A stretch of 64,000 nt of DNA, taken from Caballeronia glebae (lineage in GTDB: Bacteria > Pseudomonadota > Gammaproteobacteria > Burkholderiales > Burkholderiaceae). The notes below the pieces were generated by a model that saw only the letters and a list, made by a program, of their open reading frames with translations, had not been told where the DNA came from and made no database searches. Shown here one piece after another: positions 9,617 to 18,545 of the stretch. The stretch covers positions 248,001-312,000 of the forward strand of contig NZ_FCOJ02000001.1 in the NCBI RefSeq assembly GCF_001545035.1. Direction: 5' to 3'. Numbering within the stretch: position 1 is the first letter of the stretch; each line of letters opens with the position of its first letter. The translations under genes and the position numbers were made by a program.

Positions 9617-10333
9617 TGAGCCGCCCCGGATTTGATCGAAGCTCCAACGCTTGAAGGAAATGGAGCCGTGGACAAGGCAAGCCAATCTTCCCCGAAGGTC
9701 CGAGAGTGCGCCATTCGCTTGGCGCGCGAGCAGCATGGTCACATCAGTCACTGTGGGCGGCTATAGAAACCAGTGCGGCGATGATCGGTTGTTCGAGTCA
9801 GTCGCTATTGGTCCGGGTCAAACGTGAGCAGATCGACGAGGGCGAGCGCGAGGGCGTGAACACGTCGGAACGCGAACGCCTTAAGACGCGGGAAAGTGAG
9901 AACAAGGAATTACGCCGCGCCAACCAGATTCCGAACTTTGGCGAGCGCTTTTTTTGCCAAGGCGGAGCTTGACCGCCGTCTGAAGTCCCGAAGGCCTTCG
10001 TCCATCAGCATCGTGACCCGTTCGTGTGAGTCGATCGGCAAGGTCTTGCGGATTGCATCGTCGAGTTACCAACGCCATGCGGCACGGCGTTGGGATCCGT
10101 TGAGACGCTGCGCCCGTGCAAAGCGCGACGAAGTTCTGCAACCGGAGATCAAGCGTGTTTAGCGGGCCAACATGCGGGTCTATGGCGTGCTGAAGGTCTG
10201 GAAGCAGATGAATCGGGAGGGCATTTCGGTGGCGCGCTGTACGGTCGCACGGCTGATGAAACTGCAAGATCTGCGCGGCGCGATGCGCGGTCCGCGAGGC
10301 AGCACGACGCGTGCTGCGCGCATCAGCGAGTAG
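9617..10333 (+). pseudogene. IS3-family insertion sequence remnant (orfA and start of orfB), frameshifted and truncated
   Basis: Three frames together read as an IS3-family element. OrfA pieces are KASQSSPKVRECAIRLAREQ (from about 9672), WAAIETSAAMIGCSSQSLL in a second frame, and ASAFFAKAELDRRLK in a third. The beginning of orfB follows with SSYQRHAARRWDPLRRCARA and, after an in-frame TAG, MRVYGVLKVWKQMNREGISV, ending at TAG 10331-10333. Frame changes occur near 9745 and 9935. The DDE catalytic half of orfB is absent, so the element is 3'-truncated. The TGAGCCGCCCCGG at 9617 is a plausible left terminus (IS3 ends start with TG). It marks the right side of the island. Confidence 0.8.
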
Positions 10334-10465
10334 TTCCCGTCGATGCCCACTTTTTAGGAATCCTCCTTCTTTTTAAAACCTTGAATTGCTAAATAATTGT
10401 CGCTTTTTTGAAAGCATCTGTCAGTCGGCAGGTGAGTTCGATATCCGATGTATTAGAGGCAATCC

Positions 10466-11137
10466 ATGAAAATTACAAAAGGACACATCGCGGTCGTGTC
10501 TGTTGCAGCCTTGTTGAGCGGTTGCGCGACCGAAGCGTCGCACTCGGTGGCGGTGCCCCCTGTCGCGGTTTCCCAGAAGCCGTTTGCCGGCACGCCCGTG
10601 CCGGTCGCGATCGGCAAGTTCGACAACCGTTCGAGTTACATGCGTGGCGTGTTCTCGGATGGCGTCGATCGCCTCGGCAGTCAGGCGACGACCATCCTCG
10701 CAACGGCCTTGCAGCAGAGCCGTCGCTTCGCCGTGCTGGATCGCCACAACCTTGGCGAAACGAAACAGGAAGCGGGTTTTGCGAACAAGGCGCAGTCGAT
10801 CCGAGGCGCGAATTACATCATTACCGGTGACGTGACCGAGTTCGGCCGCAAGGACGTCGGCGATCAGCAATTGTTCGGTATTCTCGGGCGCGGAAAGACT
10901 CAGGTGGCCTATGCGAAGGTCAGCCTGAATATCGTCGATATAACCACGTCCGAGATCGTGACGACGAGCCAGGGCGCCGGCGAATACAGCTTGTCGAGCC
11001 GGGAAGTGATCGGCTTCGGCGGAACGTCGAGTTACGACTCCACGCTCAATGGCAAGGTTCTCGATCTTGCAATCAGCGAAGCGGTCAATCATCTGGCCGA
11101 ACAGGTCGACGCAGGCGCGCTAAAGGCCGCAAAGTAA
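10466..11137 (+). CDS. CsgG/HfaB-family outer-membrane lipoprotein
   Basis: A 223-residue lipoprotein with signal peptide and lipobox LLSGC (Cys20). The body matches the CsgG/HfaB family: PVAIGKFDNRSSYMRG, ATTILATALQQSRRFAVLDR and GANYIITGDVTEFG are the usual conserved strands. CsgG forms the curli secretion pore, but members in this type of operon are generally assembly or holdfast-type lipoproteins of unclear role. No curlin (CsgA/B) or CsgE/F gene is present. It heads a three-gene operon: the next two genes start 22 and 9 bases after their predecessors. AGAGG lies six bases before the ATG. Confidence 0.9.
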   Translation: MKITKGHIAVVSVAALLSGCATEASHSVAVPPVAVSQKPFAGTPVPVAIGKFDNRSSYMRGVFSDGVDRLGSQATTILATALQQSRRFAVLDRHNLGETKQEAGFANKAQSIRGANYIITGDVTEFGRKDVGDQQLFGILGRGKTQVAYAKVSLNIVDITTSEIVTTSQGAGEYSLSSREVIGFGGTSSYDSTLNGKVLDLAISEAVNHLAEQVDAGALKAAK

Positions 11138-11159
11138 TTCCATTCGTTTCCATTCGAAC

Positions 11160-11522
11160 ATGATTATCAAGAATCAAAAACTGACCGGCCTCGCACTGCC
11201 GGTCGCGGTGGCGTGCGCGCTGCTGACGGGCTGCGCCACGAAAACCCCGACGCTTTATCAATGGGACGGCTATCAGCCGCAAGTCTACGAATACTTCAAG
11301 GGGCAAACGAGCCCGTCCGAGCAGATCGCCGCGCTCGAAGCGGCGCGCGAGAAAGTCTTCGCAAACGACAAGACACTGCCGCCAGGCTTTCGGGCGCATC
11401 TGGGGATGTTGTACGCGAGCGTCGGCAAGGGGGCCGAAGCTCGCCAACAACTGACCGAGGAAAAGGAGCGTTTCCCCGAGTCATCCACGTATATGGATTT
11501 TCTGTTGAGCAAACTTCAGTAA
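11160..11522 (+). CDS. DUF4810-type lipoprotein
   Basis: A 120-residue lipoprotein with lipobox LLTGC (Cys25) and a mature part beginning TLYQWDGYQPQVYEYFKG. It continues with a helical hairpin (PSEQIAALEAAREKVFANDK; LGMLYASVGKGAEARQQLTE) that resembles a tetratricopeptide-like pair. This is the pattern of DUF4810 proteins, which occur as the middle gene between a CsgG-family and a DUF799 (GNA1162-like) lipoprotein, exactly as here. Function unknown; probably a periplasmic partner of the two flanking lipoproteins. Confidence 0.82.
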   Translation: MIIKNQKLTGLALPVAVACALLTGCATKTPTLYQWDGYQPQVYEYFKGQTSPSEQIAALEAAREKVFANDKTLPPGFRAHLGMLYASVGKGAEARQQLTEEKERFPESSTYMDFLLSKLQ

Positions 11523-11531
11523 GCACCGACC

Positions 11532-12206
11532 ATGACCTTTAATATTTCCCGCAAACTCCTCGCGGTGCTGGCGATTCTGCTGACGATGACGGCGTGCGCT
11601 ACGCATTCGCCGAGCCAGACCGACTACACGGCGTTTCGCAACAGCAAGCCGCGCTCGATTCTCGTTCTGCCGCCAATCAATGATTCGGTGGAAGTCGGCG
11701 CGACATACGGCATGCTGTCCCAGATGACGATGCCGCTCGCGGAAGGCGGTTACTACGTCGTGCCGGTCGCCGAAATGGAAGAGACCTTCAAGCACAACGG
11801 CCTGACGACGGCCAACGACATCCAGAGCGTTTCGGCCGAGAAGCTACGCACGATCTTCGGCGCCGATGCCGCGTTATACACGAAGATCACGGCGTATGGC
11901 TCGTCGTACCGGGTGGTCGCGAGTACGACCGTGGTCGCGGCGGAGGCGAAGCTCGTCGATCTACGCTCGGGTGAAACGCTTTGGAGCGGCTCGGCGACGG
12001 CGAACGGGAGCGAGGTGGGCAACAACTTCAGCATCGGTTTCGGTCTCGTCGGCGCGCTCGTGGAGACTGCCGTGAAGCACGTCGTTAACGTCGCAAGCGA
12101 CAAGTCCTGGCCCGTCGCGGGACTGACAAGTCAGCGCCTGCTGGCAACAGGCGGGTCGAACACTTTGCTGTACGGTCCGCGTTCGCCAAAGTACGGCACG
12201 GATTGA
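11532..12206 (+). CDS. DUF799 / GNA1162-family lipoprotein
   Basis: A 224-residue lipoprotein with lipobox TMTAC (Cys22). The mature protein opens with YTAFRNSKPRSILVLPPIND and continues with GGYYVVPVAEMEETFKHNGL, the pattern of DUF799 proteins such as meningococcal GNA1162, which is structurally related to TolB N-terminal and CsgG-type domains. It is the last gene of the operon and is followed within 30 bases by a strong terminator. Role unknown; the conserved three-gene set suggests an outer-membrane assembly function. Confidence 0.85.
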   Translation: MTFNISRKLLAVLAILLTMTACATHSPSQTDYTAFRNSKPRSILVLPPINDSVEVGATYGMLSQMTMPLAEGGYYVVPVAEMEETFKHNGLTTANDIQSVSAEKLRTIFGADAALYTKITAYGSSYRVVASTTVVAAEAKLVDLRSGETLWSGSATANGSEVGNNFSIGFGLVGALVETAVKHVVNVASDKSWPVAGLTSQRLLATGGSNTLLYGPRSPKYGTD

Positions 12207-12232
12207 TCGAATCAGCGGAGTCAGCAGTATCG

Positions 12233-12260
12233 GCGCGCCGAATCATCGGCGCGCTTTTTT
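12233..12260 (+). terminator. Rho-independent terminator of the CsgG-DUF4810-DUF799 operon
   Basis: A 9-bp perfect stem GCGCGCCGA/TCGGCGCGC (12233-12241 and 12246-12254) with loop ATCA is followed directly by six T residues. It lies 27 bases after the stop of the DUF799 gene. Confidence 0.9.
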
Positions 12261-12610
12261 ATGTTAAAGAGTCGTTTCATTAATAGACATTATTAAATAA
12301 GGAATACACAGCAAATTCGTGAAGTACTGTATTCGCTCCTCCCCCGCATCGGCAACTTTGTCCGATACATGCTAGATCACATGCACGATTTCTCTGGTCG
12401 GGCACTTTACATAGCCTGATTCCCGGCATTAAATCAACAGGCGGGCCGAAGCGTCCGCTTGTTGCAATTCACTCCCGTTCTCGTGATCTCTCCGATGTGC
12501 ATCCGATCGACATGCCGCGCACGATCCGATGGCGGGTTCCTTGCGCTCTCGCGTACCAACTGGCAGGGTCGGAAACGTCGCAGCGCTTCATATAGCAGCG
12601 AGGTCTCACA
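12261..12610. other. Intergenic region before the FAD oxidoreductase
   Basis: 350 bases without a gene. The first 60 bases are AT-rich. It must hold the promoter for the FAD-dependent oxidoreductase; a GAGG ribosome-binding site lies just before that gene. No repeat or operator was recognised. Confidence 0.4.
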
Positions 12611-13999
12611 ATGAGCAACATTTCAGGCGAAGCGATCGACACCCTCAAGGCGTCGGTGAGAGGCAGGATCATCTCACCGTCGGATACGGACTACGACGAA
12701 GCACGCAAGGTCTGGAACGCGACCATCGACAGGCGCCCCGCGCTCATCGTGCGGTGTGCCGGCACCGCCGACGTGATCGCCGCGCTCTCGTTCGCGCGCG
12801 AGCATGGTGTGCTCGTTTCGATTCGCGGCGGGTCGCACAATATCGCGGGCAGCGCAGTGAGCGACGACGCACTGATGATCGATCTCTCCGCGATGAAATC
12901 CGTGCGTATCGATCCGCAGGCGAAGCGCGCCTATGTCGAGCCCGGCGCGCTGCTCTCCGACTTCGACCATGAAGCGCAGGCATTCGGTCTCGCGACACCG
13001 CTCGGCATCAACTCCACGACAGGCGTCGCCGGTCTCACGCTCGGCGGCGGCTTCGGCTGGATCAGCCGCAAGTTCGGCGTGACGGTCGACAATCTCGTCG
13101 CGGCGGAGATCGTCACGGCGGACGGCACATGGCGCCGCGTGAGCGCCGACAGCGAGCCCGATCTTTTCTGGGCGTTGCGCGGCGGCGGCGGCAACTTCGG
13201 CGTCGTGACCCTGTTCGAATATCAACTGCATGAAGTCGGCCCGCAGATATACGGCGGCCTCGTCGTCTTCCCGCTCGAACAGGCGGACGAAGTGCTGCCG
13301 AAGTATCGCGAGTTCGTCGCTCAATCTCCCGACGAGTTGACCGTGTGGGCCGTGCTGCGGCTTGCGCCGCCGCTGCCGTTCCTGCCCGAGGACGCGCATG
13401 GCAAACCGGTCGTCGTGCTGGCAAGCTGCTATGTCGGGCCGGTCGAGAACGGTGAAAGGGCGCTCGCGCCGGTGCGCAGCTTCGGCACGCCTTACGGCGA
13501 GCATCTCGGCGCGATGCCGTTCACCGCGTGGCAGAAAGCATTCGATCCGCTGCTCACCCCCGGCGAGCGCAACTACTGGAAGTCGCACAACTTCGCGAGT
13601 CTCAATGACGAGACATTCGGAATCCTGACGAATGCGGTGAAGTCGCTTCCATCGACGCAATGCGAGGTCTTCATCGGCGCGATGGGCGGGCAGACGAACC
13701 GCGTGCCTGCGGATGCAACCGCTTACGCGAATCGCGATTCGATCTACACGATCAACATTCACGGCCGCTGGAGCGAAGCCGCGGACGACGAGAAGTGTAC
13801 GAAGTGGGCACGCGACATGTTCGCCGCGATGACGCCGCACGCAATCGGCAGCGTCTACGTGAACTTCATGACGGGAGAAGAAGGCGATCGCGTGAGGGCG
13901 GCGTATGGCCCGAATTACGAGCGCCTCGCCGAAGCGAAGCGGCGCTACGATCCGGATAACCTGTTCCGCAGCAATCAGAACATCACGCCCGCGGCGTGA
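12611..13999 (+). CDS. FAD-binding PCMH/BBE-type oxidoreductase
   Basis: A 462-residue flavoprotein. The N-terminal PCMH-type FAD domain has RPALIVRCAGTADVIAALSF and RGGSHNIAG with the histidine expected to bind FAD covalently (H76). Then follow GVAGLTLGGGFGWISRKFG and RGGGGNFGVVT. The C-terminus has the berberine-bridge-like (BBE) ending YGPNYERLAEAKRRYDPDNLF. The second covalent residue of bicovalent members, a cysteine before GVAG, is replaced by STT here, so a single covalent link is likely. Family members oxidise sugars, alkaloids or aromatic alcohols with O2; the substrate here is unknown. It is monocistronic. GAGG lies seven bases before the ATG. Confidence 0.88.
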   Translation: MSNISGEAIDTLKASVRGRIISPSDTDYDEARKVWNATIDRRPALIVRCAGTADVIAALSFAREHGVLVSIRGGSHNIAGSAVSDDALMIDLSAMKSVRIDPQAKRAYVEPGALLSDFDHEAQAFGLATPLGINSTTGVAGLTLGGGFGWISRKFGVTVDNLVAAEIVTADGTWRRVSADSEPDLFWALRGGGGNFGVVTLFEYQLHEVGPQIYGGLVVFPLEQADEVLPKYREFVAQSPDELTVWAVLRLAPPLPFLPEDAHGKPVVVLASCYVGPVENGERALAPVRSFGTPYGEHLGAMPFTAWQKAFDPLLTPGERNYWKSHNFASLNDETFGILTNAVKSLPSTQCEVFIGAMGGQTNRVPADATAYANRDSIYTINIHGRWSEAADDEKCTKWARDMFAAMTPHAIGSVYVNFMTGEEGDRVRAAYGPNYERLAEAKRRYDPDNLFRSNQNITPAA

Positions 14000-14050
14000 T
14001 ACGCGGTGCGTCGTGTCTCGCGATGAAACACGACGCACTGCATGTACTCT

Positions 14051-14407
14051 TCAAGGCCGGTCCAGATGACGGCCGATATCGCGCGTGCCCAGATTCGACA
14101 CGTCGCTGTCGGTTTCCTCGTAGACGAGTTTGAGTGTTTCGCCGCTCAGATGGTCACGCAAGAGGCCCAGAAATTTGGGCTCGACCGCGAGACGCAGGCG
14201 GTCGAATCGTTGATGCAAGCGGCTTTGTTCGAGATAGTCGGCGACGGTCAGCGCGAACTTCTCACGATCCTTCTCCGCCGTTTCAGTCGCGCGCGGTGCC
14301 GGATTCCTGAGGTCCTCGACCTGCCGCAAATCCAGCTTCAATCCTTGGGTTTCGAAGATCCGGGCGCGGCTGCCATCGGCGGCGAGAACCCAGGTGATGG
14401 CGGTCAT
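14051..14407 (-). CDS. Host-attachment-type protein
   Basis: A 118-residue protein beginning MTAITWVLAADGSRARIFET, the typical opening of the host-attachment protein family (named after an Agrobacterium protein involved in plant attachment), with a distant eRF1/baeRF-like fold expected. Later segments LRNPAPRATETAEKDREKFA and EPKFLGLLRDHLSGETLKLV fit the family, ending NLGTRDIGRHL. It stands alone between the FAD oxidoreductase (convergent) and the CoA-transferase gene (same strand). The precise role in this organism is unknown. Confidence 0.8.
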   Translation of the reverse strand: MTAITWVLAADGSRARIFETQGLKLDLRQVEDLRNPAPRATETAEKDREKFALTVADYLEQSRLHQRFDRLRLAVEPKFLGLLRDHLSGETLKLVYEETDSDVSNLGTRDIGRHLDRP

Positions 14408-14529
14408 GTTCTCCTCCTGTTCGCCAGCCCAAGCAGGCTGCCGCCATTGTGCGCCTAATCTTCATGTAACGGCTTCGTTCTCGCCCGGCATTCGTTTTCG
14501 CGGCGCAGCATCGCGCGCGCGAATGTGCA

Positions 14530-16026
14530 TCAGGGCAGCATCGAACCGTTCGCCGCAAAGCGCGTGTGGAACGAAAACGCCTGATCGAGACGATGCGGTG
14601 TATGGCCGCCAAGCGCTGCTGCATCGCGGTAATAGTCGCGTAAAAGATCGCGATAAAGCGGATGCGCGCAGTGCTGGATCACGCTCATCGCGCGTTCGCG
14701 TGGCGCGAGGCCGGTGAGATTTGCGAGCCCGCGTTCCGTCACGACGATATCGACATCGTGTTCGTTGTGATCGCAGTGGGGCACCATCGGCACGATGCTC
14801 GAAATGCGGCCGTCCTTTGCGATCGATTTCGTCGCGAACACCGCATAGGCCGCGTTGCGCGCGAAATCGCCCGAACCGCCGATGCCGTTCATCATGTGCG
14901 TGCCGCCCACGTGCGTCGAATTCACGTTGCCGTAGATATCGGCTTCGAGCGCCGTGTTGATCGCGATGAGACCGAGCCGGCGAATGACCTCGGGATGATT
15001 GCTCACTTCCTGCGGCCGCAATACGAGCCGGTCGCGATAGCGTTCGATATCGGCGAACACTTTCGCGTGCCGCTCGGCCGACAGCGTGATCGACGCGCCC
15101 GATGCGAACGTCGCGCGGCCGGCGTCGAGCAGATCGAAGGTCGAGTCCTGCAGCACTTCGGAATAGATGGTCAGCGCTTCGAACGGCGACGCGGCGAATC
15201 CCGACAGCACCGCGTTCGCGATCGTGCCGATGCCCGCCTGCAACGGCGGCAACTGTTTCGGCAAACGCCCGCGCGAGACTTCGTGCTGAAAGAACTCGAT
15301 CAGATGACCGGCGATCAAGGCCGTGTCCTCGTCCGCGGGCAACACGGTGGACGCGCTGTCCGGCGTATTGGTGATGACGATCGCGGCGATTTTTTCGAGC
15401 GGAATCTCGATGGCGGCGACGCCGATCCGGTCATGCGGGCGCACGATCGGAAGCGGCTCGCGCGCGGGCCGGCGTTCTGGAATCCAGATGTCGTGCAGCA
15501 GTTCGAGCGCGAGCGGCTGCGCCAGATTGATTTCGACGATCACGCGTTCTGCAAGTATCGCGAAGCTCGCGGAATTGCCGACCGATGTGGTTGGCACGAT
15601 GCCGCCCGTTTCGGTGATCGCGGCCGCTTCGATGATCGCGAGATCGAGTTTGCCGAGGCGATTCGCGCGCAGCAGTTCGACCGTTTCCGACAAGTGCTGG
15701 TCGACGAACATCACGTCGCCACGATTGATCGCGCGGCGCAAGGTCGTGTCGACCTGAAACGGCAGACGTCGCGCGATCACGCCGGCTTCGGTCAGGATGC
15801 GGTCGGTGTCATGGCCGAGCGATGCGCCCGTCATGAGCGTGATGCGCAATGGCTCTTTTTCCTCCCGGGCGCGGCGCGCGATTTCGAGCGGCACGGCTTT
15901 CGCGTCACCGGCGCGCGTAAAGCCGCTGGTGCCTACGATCATGCCGTCGCGGACGAGTTGGGCCGCTTCGGCGGCCGAGGTGATTTTTCCGCGCAAGGCG
16001 GCACAGCGAATACGATCTTCGTACAT
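14530..16026 (-). CDS. Acetyl-CoA hydrolase/succinate CoA-transferase family enzyme
   Basis: A 498-residue protein of the class I CoA-transferase family with Cat1/AarC-type architecture. The N-terminal half has VRDGMIVGTSGFTRAGDAKA and LMTGASLGHDTDRILTEAG. The C-terminal half has LQAGIGTIANAVLSGF and TIYSEVLQD, whose glutamate (E290) corresponds to the catalytic Glu that forms the CoA thioester. The conserved NSTHVGGTHMMNGIGGSGDF and DIVVTERGLANLTGL follow. It should transfer CoA between acetyl- or propionyl-CoA and succinate, or hydrolyse acetyl-CoA. The FUSC exporter lies upstream on the same strand across a 271-bp gap, so it probably has its own promoter. Confidence 0.9.
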   Translation of the reverse strand: MYEDRIRCAALRGKITSAAEAAQLVRDGMIVGTSGFTRAGDAKAVPLEIARRAREEKEPLRITLMTGASLGHDTDRILTEAGVIARRLPFQVDTTLRRAINRGDVMFVDQHLSETVELLRANRLGKLDLAIIEAAAITETGGIVPTTSVGNSASFAILAERVIVEINLAQPLALELLHDIWIPERRPAREPLPIVRPHDRIGVAAIEIPLEKIAAIVITNTPDSASTVLPADEDTALIAGHLIEFFQHEVSRGRLPKQLPPLQAGIGTIANAVLSGFAASPFEALTIYSEVLQDSTFDLLDAGRATFASGASITLSAERHAKVFADIERYRDRLVLRPQEVSNHPEVIRRLGLIAINTALEADIYGNVNSTHVGGTHMMNGIGGSGDFARNAAYAVFATKSIAKDGRISSIVPMVPHCDHNEHDVDIVVTERGLANLTGLAPRERAMSVIQHCAHPLYRDLLRDYYRDAAALGGHTPHRLDQAFSFHTRFAANGSMLP

Positions 16027-16297
16027 CGACGTCTATCTTCAAGGGCTTCGTTTAATTGAAGGCGATTATAGGTAGCGCGGCCTGCTGTCGAAATCGCAGC
16101 GTTGAAAGAGATTGTTTCAATGCCGTGCGACATTGCGCATTGTCCAGTTCGACGCACGCAGGAACGTTGGCACCCGCCATGAAGATGCGACAAATGCGCG
16201 CGCGCTCGCGATGAATCGATTCCACTATAAGACGCGCGTCGCCGTGAATTAATCGCCTGACCGGGAAGGCATCCTTCCACGCGGCGGAAGAATGCCG

Positions 16298-18412
16298 TTA
16301 GCGATGCGCATCGAACGGCGCATCGGGATCGACGAGCGCGGTGCGCACGAAGTGCAGGCACGCGAGCACGCGTTGCATCTCGTGCCGCGTGCCGCGCTCG
16401 TGCCGCGCGAGTTCGAGCATGCTTTGCGCGATCACGATCGACGCGACGACCGAACCTATCGCGCGACGCAGCGTCTCGCTGTGCGGCGCGCGAAACAGCA
16501 CGGCGATGTCGCGCAACACGCGCGCAAGCGACGTGCTCCATGCAATGCGCAAGGCATCGGGAAAGCACTGCGTATGCAGCGCGCGCGAATCGTGCCGCAG
16601 GTCGATCATCGCCTGTCCGACTTCGAGCGTGACGAGCATCCACGAGAGCGCATGTCGATGTTCACGCGAGCGTCGCGTGAGCAAGGCGCGCAATTGCGAC
16701 ATCAGGTCGTGCGTGCCCGAGTGAAAGCGCTCGCCGAGTCCCGCGAGTTTGCCTTCGCACGCGAGCGCGGCCTGGGCGCGCAATTGTTCGAGTGTCTTGC
16801 GGACGAGCCACGGGGTGCGCGGCGGCACGACGACCGCGCAGGCGATGGCCGCGCCGAGCATCGCGACGAGCACGGCTAAGCCATTGTTCAACAGCAGGCC
16901 CGGATCGTAGACGATCCGGTTGTCGGGCGCGGCGAGCAGGCAGAAGAACACGCAAAAGCCGATGCCGTATCCCGCGCTCGACGGACGCATCGCGAGAAAC
17001 GCGCCCGCTGCGAGCGGTGGCGCGAGCATCGCGCACAAGAGCACGATGCCGTCGATAGCCGGATACACGTGACACACGTACACGTATCCCATGACGATCG
17101 CGAGCGCCGCGCCGGCGGCCATCTGCGCGATGAACTTCGACGGCCGCGCCGATGCGCACGACAACGCGCACGCGAGCGTCGCGCCGATCACGGCATAGCC
17201 GCCGCTCGGCCACGCGGTCGCGATCCAGAACCATGCCGTCGCCGCGATCACGATGCCCGTGCGCATGAAGGTCGCGACGACGACGAAGCGGTGTGTTCTC
17301 GCTTCGTATCGCGAGGACGCGCGATTGCCCGATGACGCGCCATCCGGGATCGATGCATAGCGAATCGTATCGGCGATGAAGCGATATAACAGTTCCGCCG
17401 ATGTCGTGAAATCGAGTTGCGTCGCGTGATCGGCACGGGCGAGGCCGCGTTGCGCATCGCGCAAGCGCTTGGGCAGCGTCGCCTTGTAGCGCTCCAGATG
17501 CGGCATCGGCGATTCGCGTTCGAAGATATGCGCGAGCGCTTCGAAGAAGGGCATGAGCGCGTCGTGTGCGTAGCGCGTGTTGTCGTTCGCGCGCAGGCGC
17601 TTCATCGACTGATCGAGCGCATGCAGGCGCGCGCATGCGTCCATGAACGCGCTGTTCAGCCGCGCGAGTTTGCCATTGTGCTGACGCAGCGCGGACGACT
17701 CGTACATGGCGAAACCGCGGGTCGCTTCGAAGCCGACGATCTCATCGACGAAATCGGCGAAACGTCGTTCGCGCGCGATGCGCGAGAGACGGCCGCGCAA
17801 GACGTCGGCGGCGAATGCGTTGAAGCGCATGCGGCGCGCATCGAGCGACTGCGCGAGCGTCGCGCTGAAATGGCGCGGAAACACGAGCGCGCTCACGACG
17901 CTCGAACACACGATGCCGAGCATCACTTCCGCGCCGCGCGTGAGCGTCGCGATCAGCAGGCTGTTCGGGTCGGTAACGGCCGGAATGCCGATCAGCGCAG
18001 CCGTATAGCCCGCAAGCACGAAGCCGTACCAGCGGAACTGCCGGTAACGCACCGCGAGCGCGGTGCAGGCCGCGACCCATGTCGTGAGCGCGAGTGCGTA
18101 GAGTTCGGTTTGCTGCACGAACACGGCGCCGAGCACGAGCGCGGCCATCATGCCGAGCACGGTGCCCGCGAATCGATACACGCTCTTCGCGAGCACCATG
18201 CCGCAGAAGGGCTGCATCAATACGAACGTGGTCGTCATCGCGACGCGCGGCTGTGGCAACTCCAGGCGCATCGCGATACTCATCGCAATGAACGCCGCAA
18301 GCAATGTCTTCGCGAGATGCATCCAGACGTGGCCATCGGTGGCGAGCCAGTCGCGCATCGACAAGCGTGCTTCCAGGAACGACATGCTGTGAACCGATAG
18401 CCCTCTCGTCAT
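16298..18412 (-). CDS. FUSC-family inner-membrane exporter (AaeB-like)
   Basis: A protein of about 704 residues from the ATG at 18412 (a TTG at 18433 is an alternative). It has two clusters of membrane helices, residues about 25-180 and 360-500, each followed by a long soluble helical region, the FUSC/AaeB layout used for efflux of aromatic carboxylic acids and similar toxic compounds. Sequence such as ATAWPSGGYAVIGATLACAL and PSSAGYGIGFCVFFCLLAAP is typical of the second FUSC core. It is transcribed divergently from a LysR gene 133 bases away, an arrangement like aaeB/aaeR, with a strong dyad in between. No AaeA-type adaptor gene is adjacent, which is unusual for AaeB proper. Confidence 0.85.
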   Translation of the reverse strand: MTRGLSVHSMSFLEARLSMRDWLATDGHVWMHLAKTLLAAFIAMSIAMRLELPQPRVAMTTTFVLMQPFCGMVLAKSVYRFAGTVLGMMAALVLGAVFVQQTELYALALTTWVAACTALAVRYRQFRWYGFVLAGYTAALIGIPAVTDPNSLLIATLTRGAEVMLGIVCSSVVSALVFPRHFSATLAQSLDARRMRFNAFAADVLRGRLSRIARERRFADFVDEIVGFEATRGFAMYESSALRQHNGKLARLNSAFMDACARLHALDQSMKRLRANDNTRYAHDALMPFFEALAHIFERESPMPHLERYKATLPKRLRDAQRGLARADHATQLDFTTSAELLYRFIADTIRYASIPDGASSGNRASSRYEARTHRFVVVATFMRTGIVIAATAWFWIATAWPSGGYAVIGATLACALSCASARPSKFIAQMAAGAALAIVMGYVYVCHVYPAIDGIVLLCAMLAPPLAAGAFLAMRPSSAGYGIGFCVFFCLLAAPDNRIVYDPGLLLNNGLAVLVAMLGAAIACAVVVPPRTPWLVRKTLEQLRAQAALACEGKLAGLGERFHSGTHDLMSQLRALLTRRSREHRHALSWMLVTLEVGQAMIDLRHDSRALHTQCFPDALRIAWSTSLARVLRDIAVLFRAPHSETLRRAIGSVVASIVIAQSMLELARHERGTRHEMQRVLACLHFVRTALVDPDAPFDAHR

Positions 18413-18457
18413 GAAGGCGCCGATTGTAGGCAAGCGGACTTTCCGGATTAATGTGCA

Positions 18458-18482
18458 AATCAGGGAACATTCTTTCCTGATT
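18458..18482. promoter_or_regulatory. Dyad between divergent FUSC and LysR genes, candidate LysR operator
   Basis: Perfect 7-bp arms AATCAGG (18458-18464) and CCTGATT (18476-18482) are separated by 11 bases, and the symmetry extends inward with one mismatch. The site lies in the short region between the two divergent starts (18412 and 18546), which is the usual location of a LysR-type regulator site. Confidence 0.65.
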
Positions 18483-18545
18483 CAACAACAATCGATCGCG
18501 CGCGAAGGCGGACAATACCGCTTCCGAAGTGATTGTGATGGTTTG

